13,230 nt of DNA from an uncultured Pseudomonadota bacterium. Its GTDB lineage: Bacteria > Pseudomonadota > Gammaproteobacteria > Burkholderiales > Casimicrobiaceae. Below the pieces are notes generated by a model. The model worked only from the letters and a program-made list of their open reading frames with translations, was not told the DNA's origin and did no database searches. Below, piece by piece: positions 7,450-13,230 of this stretch; positions within the stretch are counted from its first letter, which is position 1; each line of letters starts with the position of its first letter. The stretch is from the NCBI GenBank assembly GCA_937958295.1, contig CALFEY010000035.1, forward strand, positions 1-13,230. Direction: 5' to 3'. The position numbers and the translations under genes were made by a program.

Positions 7450-8115
7450 CTACGCCCGCTCGATCACGTAGCCCACGCCGCGGATGGTGCGGATGGCGGT
7501 GGCACCGAGCTTCTTGCGCAGGTTGTGCACGTGCACTTCCACGGCATTGCTCTCCACTTCCTCGCCCCAGCCGTAGAGGCGCTCCTCGAGCTGGGTCTTG
7601 GACAGCGCGGTGCCCGGGCGCTCGAGCAGCGCCGCGAGCAGCGCGAACTCCCGGGCGGACAGCTCCACCTGCTCGGCGCCGTGCGTCACCGTGCGGCCGG
7701 CGGGATCGAGGGCGAGCTCGCCGTTGCGCAAGACGTTGTCCTCGCGTGCAATGTCGCGACGGAGGAGGGCGCGCATGCGGGCCGCGAGCTCGTCGAGGCT
7801 GAACGGCTTGACGAGGTAGTCGTCGGCGCCGGCGTCGAGGCCGGCGACGCGGTCGGCCACGGCGTCGCGCGCGGTCACCACCAGCACGCGCACCTTGTTG
7901 CCCGCGCGGCGGATCTCCTTCAGGAGGTCGAGCCCGCTCTTCTTCGGCAGGCCGAGGTCGAGCAGCACGAGGCCGTAGGCCCCGGCGGCGGTATCGATGG
8001 CGATGCGCGCCGCAGCCCCGTCCTTGACCCAATCCACGGTGTAGCCGTCACGGGCGAGCGCGGTCTCGAGCGTGCCGCCGATCATCGCGTCGTCTTCGAC
8101 CAGGAGGATGCGCAT
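7450..8115 (-). CDS. OmpR-family DNA-binding response regulator
   Basis: A 221-residue regulator. The receiver domain (1-115) has the acidic pair E7-D8-D9, phospho-acceptor D53 (LLDLGLP), T81 (VVTARD) and K103 (LVKPFS). The C-terminal winged helix (about 125-219) has the usual ELSAREFALL and VEVHVHNLRKKLG signatures and ends in TIRGVGYVIE. The length and motifs fit the QseB/TctD/PmrA group. The partner kinase starts 10 bp downstream. No strong Shine-Dalgarno is seen before the ATG at 8115 (only AAAGAG about 12 bases upstream), so the start rests on the MRILLVEDD opening typical of the family. It is divergent from the DUF4331 gene, so the shared intergenic region may hold its own target sites, but this is only inferred. 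Confidence 0.95.
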   Translation of the reverse strand: MRILLVEDDAMIGGTLETALARDGYTVDWVKDGAAARIAIDTAAGAYGLVLLDLGLPKKSGLDLLKEIRRAGNKVRVLVVTARDAVADRVAGLDAGADDYLVKPFSLDELAARMRALLRRDIAREDNVLRNGELALDPAGRTVTHGAEQVELSAREFALLAALLERPGTALSKTQLEERLYGWGEEVESNAVEVHVHNLRKKLGATAIRTIRGVGYVIERA

Positions 8116-8400
8116 GAAAACGTGGCTCTTTGGCGGGCGTCAACGGAGGAGGGTCAAGTATGCACCAGATGTGCAAGCGTCTTACGCGCGCTGCATTGAG
8201 CCGATGGCGCCGCGCATGCGCTCGATTTCTACACGTTTGCCTGCATCCAAGGGGTCCTTGCGTACGTAGAAGACTCGTAACGGTCCGCATCCCCGCAGGC
8301 AGTCGCACGGGACGGCGGTCCGGAGTCGCGACCGGCGGCCACTGCCGCCCGGGCGGTCTCGCAATGCAGGTCCGAAGATAGCAAACCCAAGGAGAACACC
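8116..8400. promoter_or_regulatory. divergent intergenic region between the response regulator and DUF4331 genes
   Basis: No credible gene is seen in these 285 bp, which must hold promoters for both directions. On the regulator side there are two GTCAA copies 14 bp apart (8139-8143 and 8153-8157; TTGAC on the minus strand) and a 5-5-5 inverted repeat, TGCAC-N5-GTGCA (8161-8175). On the DUF4331 side there is a perfect 12-bp palindrome, CCGCCCGGGCGG (8345-8356). No clear sigma-70 -35/-10 pair is seen for either gene. Confidence 0.5.
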
Positions 8401-9942
8401 ATGAGTGGAATTCCGTTCCGGCGCCTCACGGCACCGGCGTTGGTGGCCGCTGCACTGGCCGGTGCATGGGCCGGCCCGTTGCTGGCGTCGAGCCATCGCG
8501 AAGCGCCCTTCATCGCCACGCAGCCGCAGGTGGACGCCACCGACTTCTACATGTTCAGAAGCTACGAACCGGGGCGCGGCGACTACGTGACGATCGTGGC
8601 CAACTACCTTCCACTGCAGGATCCCTACGGCGGGCCCAACTACTTCAAGCTCGACTCCAACGCGCTGTACGAGATCCACATCACCAACGACGGCGGCGCC
8701 ACCGAGAACCTCACGTTCCAGTTCCGCTTCCAGACCACCAACGACGACAACGCGTTCATGGTGGGCGGCAAGCGGGTGTCCATTCCCCTCGTGCAGAACG
8801 GCAGCGCCGACGTGTCCACGCCCGACTCGCCCGCGCTCAACGTGCACGAGAAGTACACGGTGGGACTCGTGCGCGGCCCGCGTCGGGCGTCCGCTGCGCA
8901 GGCCCTCACGAACCTGAGCGCGGGCGGCACGTCGTTCGACAAGCCGGCGGACTACATCGGCACCAAGACCATCGGCAACTACGTGGCCTACGCCAACAAG
9001 CACATCTACGACATCGGCATTCCGGGGTGCGGCAACGGCCGCGTGTTCGCAGGCCAGCGGAAGGATCCGTTCGTGGTGAACCTCGGCGAGACGTTCGACC
9101 TCGTGAACATCAAGTATCCGGCCACGGAGCTCAATCCCGCCGCCGAGTTCGCCGCGATGGACCGTCTCGCCGACAAGAACGTCACGGCGCTGGTGCTCGA
9201 GGTGCCGATCGCCTGCCTCACCGAAGGCAAGGGCACGATCATCGGTGGCTGGACCACCGCGAGCGTCCCGGCCATGCGCACGGTGAGTGGAGCGCCGGGT
9301 AGCGGGCTCGATCCCACTGCGCATTCGGGCACCTTCGTGCAGGTGTCGCGCCTCGGCATGCCGCTCGTGAACGAAGTAGTGATCGGCTTGAAGGACAAGA
9401 ACCGGTTCAATGCGAGCGAGCCCAAAGACGACGGCCAGTTCGCCGACTACGTGACGAATCCCACGCTGCCCACGCTGCTCGAGGTGCTGTTCGGCACGGC
9501 CGGCGTGAAGGCGCCCACCAACTATCCGCGCACCGATCTCGTGGCGGCGTTCCTCACCGGGGTGGAAGGCGTCAACAAGCCCCTCAACGTGGTGGCGTCC
9601 GAGCAGGTGCGCCTCAACACTGCGATCGGGCCCACGCCGGGCGGCGCGCAGAGCCGCCTCGGCGTGCTCGGCGGCGACAACGCTGGTTTTCCGAACGGTC
9701 GCCGCCCCGGCGACGACGTGGTGGATATCGAGCTGCGCGTGGCCATGGGCGTGCTGTGCACCGTCAACGGCGTGAATACCGCGGTGGGCTGCAAGCCCTC
9801 CGATGCGCCTGCGGGCTCGCTGCACTACACCGACGGCGCGTTCATCAGCTCGATGTTCTTCGCCAACGAGTTCCCCTACCTGCGGGCGCCGCTCAAAGGT
9901 TCGCCCAACGACGACAACGCCATCAAGAAGGGCGCGCCGTAA
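8401..9942 (+). CDS. exported DUF4331 family protein
   Basis: A 513-residue protein with a signal peptide (residues 1-29, hydrophobic core APALVAAALAGAWAG, cleavage near LLA-S). The mature protein opens with SSHREAPFI and VDATDFYMF, the hallmark start of DUF4331 proteins, and ends with a FPYLRAP motif also usual for the family. The family is widespread in bacteria, usually exported, and has no established function; the many short beta-type segments suggest a beta-rich fold. The length is normal and no frame break is seen. The start is well set: AAGGAG (8389-8394) lies six bases before the ATG. It is followed at once by a strong terminator, so it is probably a single-gene unit, divergent from the two-component genes. 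No catalytic motif was recognised. Confidence 0.92.
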   Translation: MSGIPFRRLTAPALVAAALAGAWAGPLLASSHREAPFIATQPQVDATDFYMFRSYEPGRGDYVTIVANYLPLQDPYGGPNYFKLDSNALYEIHITNDGGATENLTFQFRFQTTNDDNAFMVGGKRVSIPLVQNGSADVSTPDSPALNVHEKYTVGLVRGPRRASAAQALTNLSAGGTSFDKPADYIGTKTIGNYVAYANKHIYDIGIPGCGNGRVFAGQRKDPFVVNLGETFDLVNIKYPATELNPAAEFAAMDRLADKNVTALVLEVPIACLTEGKGTIIGGWTTASVPAMRTVSGAPGSGLDPTAHSGTFVQVSRLGMPLVNEVVIGLKDKNRFNASEPKDDGQFADYVTNPTLPTLLEVLFGTAGVKAPTNYPRTDLVAAFLTGVEGVNKPLNVVASEQVRLNTAIGPTPGGAQSRLGVLGGDNAGFPNGRRPGDDVVDIELRVAMGVLCTVNGVNTAVGCKPSDAPAGSLHYTDGAFISSMFFANEFPYLRAPLKGSPNDDNAIKKGAP

Positions 9943-9973
9943 GCCCACGACGGCAACGCCTTTGTTCCTGCAC

Positions 9974-10000
9974 AGGCCCCGGCTCGCCGGGGCCTTTTTT
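9974..10000 (+). terminator. intrinsic terminator of the DUF4331 gene
   Basis: Perfect arms GGCCCCGG (9975-9982) and CCGGGGCC (9987-9994) close a four-base loop, with a further A-T pair at the base, and are followed by six T (9995-10000). It starts 32 bases after the DUF4331 stop. It separates that gene from the downstream pair of exported proteins. Confidence 0.92.
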
Positions 10001-10143
10001 CTTGCGATCCTCCACGCAGCGAGGACCTCGGCGGGACGTCGTTCGCCCCCGACAGATGCGCAATCGGTTTGCCGGTCGCACAATCGCCCCACCTGGCGCG
10101 CAATGGCACGCCTGGCTCCAACTACAATCAAGGTGAGGCGATC

Positions 10144-10935
10144 ATGCTCCTACTTTCAAGGTTGCTGCGGGCGGCCGTCATGGCCGCGACGATGGGCGCG
10201 TCCGGCATGCTGTGGGCGGCGCCCCCCATCAACTACGCCGATCACTGGAACAACGCGGCCGAGCCGGGCTGGGGCCTGTCCATCACGCAGAATGCGGACA
10301 TCCTCTTCGGCGCGCTCTACGTCTACGATACCGGCTCGCTGCCCACGTGGTACTCCGCCACCATGACGCTCGTGTCCGAGAACGGCGGCGTGCGCACGTA
10401 CTCCGGCACGCTGTACAAGACGAGCGGCCCCGCGCTCGGCCAGCCGTACAACCCCGCGCTGCTCGATTACCGCCAGGTGGGCACGATGACGATCGATTTC
10501 CCCGACGACGCACACGGCCTGCTCAACTACACCATCGACAGCATCGGCGCGCTCAAGAACATCGAGCGCTTCACGTTCGCGCCCAACCAGATCGCGGGCT
10601 CCTACGTGGGCTCGATGAGCGACGTCACGTTCGGGTGCGCCAACCCGGCCAACGACGGCAAGGTCTCGAGCGACCCGGGCCCGTTTACCATCGCCGCCGA
10701 GAATGACCAGACGGTGCTTCGCTTCCCCACCTGCACGATCAACGGCACGTGGACGCAGCAAGGCCAGGTCGGCACGATCGAAGGCACCTACGGCTGTACC
10801 CACGGCGGCAACGGCACCATCAAGTACACGGGCGTTCGTTCGGAGAGGGGCGGCATCGTGGGCTCCTACGTGGGCCGCGACGACTTCAATTGCTCGTTCC
10901 GCGGCAACGTGGGTGGCATGCGCGTCGTGCAGTGA
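10144..10935 (+). CDS. exported protein of unknown function with a GWG/YD...W motif and four cysteines
   Basis: A 263-residue protein with a clear signal peptide (1-25, cleavage near LWA-A). Residues 35-72 carry WNNAAEPGWGLS, then ADILFGALYVYDTGSLPTWY. This pattern resembles a motif seen in many uncharacterised secreted proteins of beta- and gammaproteobacteria (GWG, then D-I-L-F, then YD-x-x-G-x-x-x-W). The C-terminal part holds four Cys (165, 197, 218, 250), enough for two disulfides, and a duplicated GSYVG segment (152-156 and 240-244), each followed by F-x-C. No enzyme motif is seen. The ATG at 10144 was chosen over the upstream one at 10069 because GAGG lies five bases before it and the signal peptide starts there. 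Its TGA stop overlaps the possible GTG start of the next gene. Function unknown. Confidence 0.83.
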   Translation: MLLLSRLLRAAVMAATMGASGMLWAAPPINYADHWNNAAEPGWGLSITQNADILFGALYVYDTGSLPTWYSATMTLVSENGGVRTYSGTLYKTSGPALGQPYNPALLDYRQVGTMTIDFPDDAHGLLNYTIDSIGALKNIERFTFAPNQIAGSYVGSMSDVTFGCANPANDGKVSSDPGPFTIAAENDQTVLRFPTCTINGTWTQQGQVGTIEGTYGCTHGGNGTIKYTGVRSERGGIVGSYVGRDDFNCSFRGNVGGMRVVQ

Positions 10936-12581
10936 TACCGCGACGCCGCCCGATCCCGGCAGGACGATCCTTGCGACTGGGCCGGGTCATTTCACTTCTT
11001 GCGCTGGTGGTCTGCCCGGCCATCGCAAGCGCATCCACGCTCGCCATCGTGAGCTCGGCAAATCCGGCGTTCGTGGGCCAGGCGGTGACGCTGCGAGCGG
11101 TGGTGTCCGGGCAGCAGCCGACGGGCACCGTCCGCTTCATGGACGGCGCCCTCACGATCGGCGGATGCGAGGCGGTGCCGCTCGAAGGGGACGGCGACAC
11201 CCGCATCGCTCCCTGCACGACGGCCTGGCTCGCCCCCGGCACGCATGAGCTCACCGCGTCGTACCTGACTGATCCCTACAACGGTCCTGCCGCCACCACC
11301 GTCGTGCAGTTCGTCGCACTGCCGACCCCGGGGAACGCGAAGATCGTCAATCCCTATGGCACGGTGGTCGTTTCGGGGGCCACGCTCGTGGGCGACACGC
11401 TCACCGACATCCAGGACAACGCCTGGGTCCAGCTCGGCAACGGTCCAAGCTTGGGCGACGCGATGGAGATCCGCTTCGATGGGCTCAACCTGGGCCCTGG
11501 CACGACCTTTACCGTTCGCTCGGGCGCGGGCGGCCAGGTGGTCCGTTTCATCGACGTGAGCGGCAAGCCGAGCGCGATCGCGGGATCCTTGGGGGCCAAC
11601 GATTTCGGCGGAGCGGGCTTTCCGTCCATCCAGTTCGAGAACCCGCACGGCATCGTGACGTACCCGGGCGGGGGCATACTGACGCTCGCGCGCCTCGTGC
11701 TCGACACGCTGGGGGACACGTGGCTGGACGGCGGCCCGCTCGTCAATCACGGGGTGATCGTAGCCGACGATCTCGAGATCCGTGCGGCGACCATCACCGG
11801 AGGCGGCACGCCGGGGGGCGGCGAGTTCCGCGCCGACCGGATCACGCTGCGCACGTTCGGCAATGCGCACAATCCGATCCATGGCGACAACTTTCGCGAG
11901 AACGGGCTGTTCCTCCAGCCCAACAGCGGGTTGCTGCGCCACGTTGACGTCACCCTCGATGCGTACGGGCCGGGTCCGCAGGTCTTCAACCTGCGCGTGA
12001 TCCGCGACAGCGGCGCGATCGTGCGCATGCCGCCCGCGTGGAGTCCAGGCTCGCCGTTCCCGCCCAACAACGCGACGGTGCCGCCCGGCGGCGTTCGTGC
12101 CGCGGGGGTGCCCGATCCTGAGTACGGCGGGGGCAGCATGATCGTTCGCGCGCAAGGCGAGATCATCCTCGACGGCGGCGGCACCGGCGAGTTTGCCTTC
12201 CCGGGAGCGATCGTGCTGGAGTCCGATGTCGCCATCGACACGCACGGCGTCGCGCTCAACCAATCGTGGACCACCTCCGGCCAGGCGTTCCAGGGCATCT
12301 TCCTCGAGGCGCCGCGCATCACCAGCACCGGGGGTCCGCTGCGCGTGTACGGCAACGAGCGCAACTGGGTCAATTTCAGCACCATGCCCGCTGCCCCGGT
12401 GCGCGCGTTCACCCTCGCGCGCAACGCGGATGGAAGCGCGAGCCACGTTCCCGCGGACGCGACCATGCCGCACCTCAACGCCTATTCGGTCATCTCGAAC
12501 GCGGCGATCACCGGGCAGTGCTGGACGTGCCTCGTCGATCCGAATCCGGTGGACATGTACGGGCCCCGCTCGGGCCGGTGA
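10932..12581 (+). CDS. exported protein with an Ig-like domain and a predicted beta-helical repeat region
   Basis: A 549-residue protein (536 with the alternative start). A signal peptide core (VISLLALVVCPAIASA) is followed by a bacterial Ig-like domain (about 36-128; PAFVGQAVTL, TGTVRFMDG, GTHELTASY), as in the Big_3_5 group. The remaining 400 residues are rich in Gly, Asn and short beta-strands (GVIVADDLEIRAATI, GEFRADRITLRTFGN), which suggests a beta-helix like that of filamentous-haemagglutinin-type adhesins. No autotransporter barrel or sorting motif is seen. A CWTC motif (530-533) lies 16 residues from the end. Start choice: GTG at 10932 overlaps the previous stop by 4 bp, pointing to coupling; TTG at 10971 has AGGA at good spacing and gives a more usual signal peptide. 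Co-transcription with the previous gene is likely. An adhesin or surface-structure role is possible but unproven. Confidence 0.78.
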   Translation: MIPRRRPIPAGRSLRLGRVISLLALVVCPAIASASTLAIVSSANPAFVGQAVTLRAVVSGQQPTGTVRFMDGALTIGGCEAVPLEGDGDTRIAPCTTAWLAPGTHELTASYLTDPYNGPAATTVVQFVALPTPGNAKIVNPYGTVVVSGATLVGDTLTDIQDNAWVQLGNGPSLGDAMEIRFDGLNLGPGTTFTVRSGAGGQVVRFIDVSGKPSAIAGSLGANDFGGAGFPSIQFENPHGIVTYPGGGILTLARLVLDTLGDTWLDGGPLVNHGVIVADDLEIRAATITGGGTPGGGEFRADRITLRTFGNAHNPIHGDNFRENGLFLQPNSGLLRHVDVTLDAYGPGPQVFNLRVIRDSGAIVRMPPAWSPGSPFPPNNATVPPGGVRAAGVPDPEYGGGSMIVRAQGEIILDGGGTGEFAFPGAIVLESDVAIDTHGVALNQSWTTSGQAFQGIFLEAPRITSTGGPLRVYGNERNWVNFSTMPAAPVRAFTLARNADGSASHVPADATMPHLNAYSVISNAAITGQCWTCLVDPNPVDMYGPRSGR

Positions 12582-12590
12582 CGTCCGGCC
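12573..12590. repeat. short hairpin over the stop of the beta-helix gene
   Basis: GGCCGG (12573-12578) and CCGGCC (12585-12590) flank a six-base loop that contains the TGA stop. No T-run follows on either strand nearby, so it is at best a weak terminator in the 37-bp gap between convergent genes. Confidence 0.3.
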
Positions 12591-12618
12591 AGGGCACCGC
12601 TGCATCCCGTCGCATGCG

Positions 12619-13230
12619 TTACACCGGCCCCCCGGTGAGCGCGCGGTAGCACAGCGCCACGCCCAGCCCCGCGATCAGTGCTGCGCTGGCGAAAGGCAGC
12701 AGGCGCGTCCAGCGCGGCGCCCGCGCGCCCGCCGGCATGCGGCTGCGGGCATGGAGGAAGACCAAGGCGATCGCCATGAGCGTGAGCGCGAGGCCGGCGC
12801 TGAAGGCCACCACGAGCGCGAGGCCGAAGGCCGTCTTGTGGAGCGCGATTGCCGCGAGGAGGAGCACCATCGCCGAGGGACACGGCACGAGCCCGCCGGA
12901 AACTCCGAGCGCGAACAGGCTGCGCCACGTGACCCTCTCGCCGTCCGCGCCGGGCGGCAGGTGCGAGTGCCAGGTGCCGCCATGCGAGTGCCAGCCGGCA
13001 CCGTGCGCGACCGCCCTACCGTGGTGCCAAGCCGCGTGGCTGTGCGCCCCCGCGTGCATCGAGGCGAGCACGTAGCTTCCGCTCATGCGCCCGAGCGGTG
13101 GGGTCGTGGCGAGGGTGCGGAAGGCGGCGCTTCGCTCGCGGCCGCTCGAGCGCCCGCGCCATGCGGCCCTTGCCGCGGGCCCGCGCTGCCGCGCGAGCCC
13201 GGCCGCTTCACCGTTCGCTTCAATCCCCGC
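12619..13230 (-). CDS. NicO/RcnA-like nickel/cobalt transporter, C-terminal part (5' end outside window)
   Basis: The C-terminal half of a NicO-family inner-membrane transporter, which moves Ni or Co. Counting from the ATG at 13086, a His-rich loop (ten His in residues 11-42, with WHSHGGTWHSH) leads into LPPGADGERVTWRSL. Three membrane segments follow (about 57-80, 86-111, 129-150). The first has the family motif GGLVPCPSAMVLLL. The N-terminal half with the other membrane segments is not in the window. The frame stays open with G/C-ending codons to the right edge, so the gene most likely continues as one protein with a long loop, and the ATG at 13086 is probably internal. The residues read from 13087 to 13230 are Arg/Ala-rich and match no known part of the family, so a frameshift there or a split gene is also possible. 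The gene converges on the beta-helix gene. Ni/Co specificity and direction cannot be told. Confidence 0.75.
   Translation of the reverse strand, partial: AGIEANGEAAGLARQRGPAARAAWRGRSSGRERSAAFRTLATTPPLGRMSGSYVLASMHAGAHSHAAWHHGRAVAHGAGWHSHGGTWHSHLPPGADGERVTWRSLFALGVSGGLVPCPSAMVLLLAAIALHKTAFGLALVVAFSAGLALTLMAIALVFLHARSRMPAGARAPRWTRLLPFASAALIAGLGVALCYRALTGGPV

Noticed and set aside
6099..7802. A 567-codon plus-strand frame opposite the two-component genes
   Set aside because: It spans two genes with complete kinase and regulator motifs on the other strand.
10118..10130. TACAAT as a -10 box for the 10144 gene
   Set aside because: It lies too close to the start to leave room for the ribosome binding site after the expected transcription start, and no -35 box is present.
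8182..10131. A 649-codon minus-strand frame opposite the DUF4331 gene
   Set aside because: Antisense shadow; it crosses the DUF4331 terminator and the divergent promoter region and has a composition typical of reverse-complement reading.
10992..12605. A 537-codon minus-strand frame opposite the beta-helix gene
   Set aside because: Arg/His/Ala-rich with no domain, while the plus strand has a signal peptide and Ig-like domain.
13150..13230. A plus-strand frame at the right edge reading GRFTVRFNPR
   Set aside because: It has no start codon or Shine-Dalgarno in the window and lies opposite the open frame of the NicO gene; too short to support.

Overview
The window is a GC-rich stretch of about 13 kb with dense, strongly G/C-ending codons, few RNA or mobile features, and many exported proteins. 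The protein set suggests a Gram-negative bacterium, most likely a betaproteobacterium: a DegP/DegQ-type HtrA protease, an MXKDX-repeat protein, a TctE/QseC-like two-component pair, a DUF5648 domain and a DUF4331 protein. That placement is an inference from families; no rRNA or other marker gene is present.

Layout. (1) 3-725 (+) is the 3' end of a secreted or periplasmic beta-propeller protein of the PD40/TolB type. It converges on an HtrA protease gene (859-2337, -), and one hairpin at 763-789 lies between them and suits termination of the HtrA transcript best. (2) A minus-strand block runs from 8115 down to 2493: OmpR-family response regulator, sensor histidine kinase (10-bp gap), large secreted M36 (fungalysin-like) metalloprotease with PA and DUF5648 domains (56-bp gap), then a small exported MXKDX-repeat protein (88-bp gap) followed by a good intrinsic terminator at 2445-2473. 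(3) A 285-bp divergent intergenic region (8116-8400) separates this block from a plus-strand block: an exported DUF4331 protein with its own strong terminator (9974-10000), then a pair of exported proteins of unknown function (10144-10935 and 10932-12581) that overlap by 4 bp. (4) At the right edge, on the minus strand, is the C-terminal half of a NicO/RcnA-like nickel/cobalt transporter with a His-rich loop, running off the window.

How the genes may work together. The common theme is the cell envelope and the secreted fraction. The two-component pair sits directly upstream of, and in line with, the M36 protease, so protease production may be one of its outputs (inference). The most unusual signal is a perfect 11-bp inverted repeat. 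It links the stop-codon region of the protease gene with the Shine-Dalgarno sequence of the MXKDX gene, so on a read-through transcript the small gene's ribosome binding site could be masked. No CRISPR array, insertion sequence, tRNA, rRNA or phage gene was seen.
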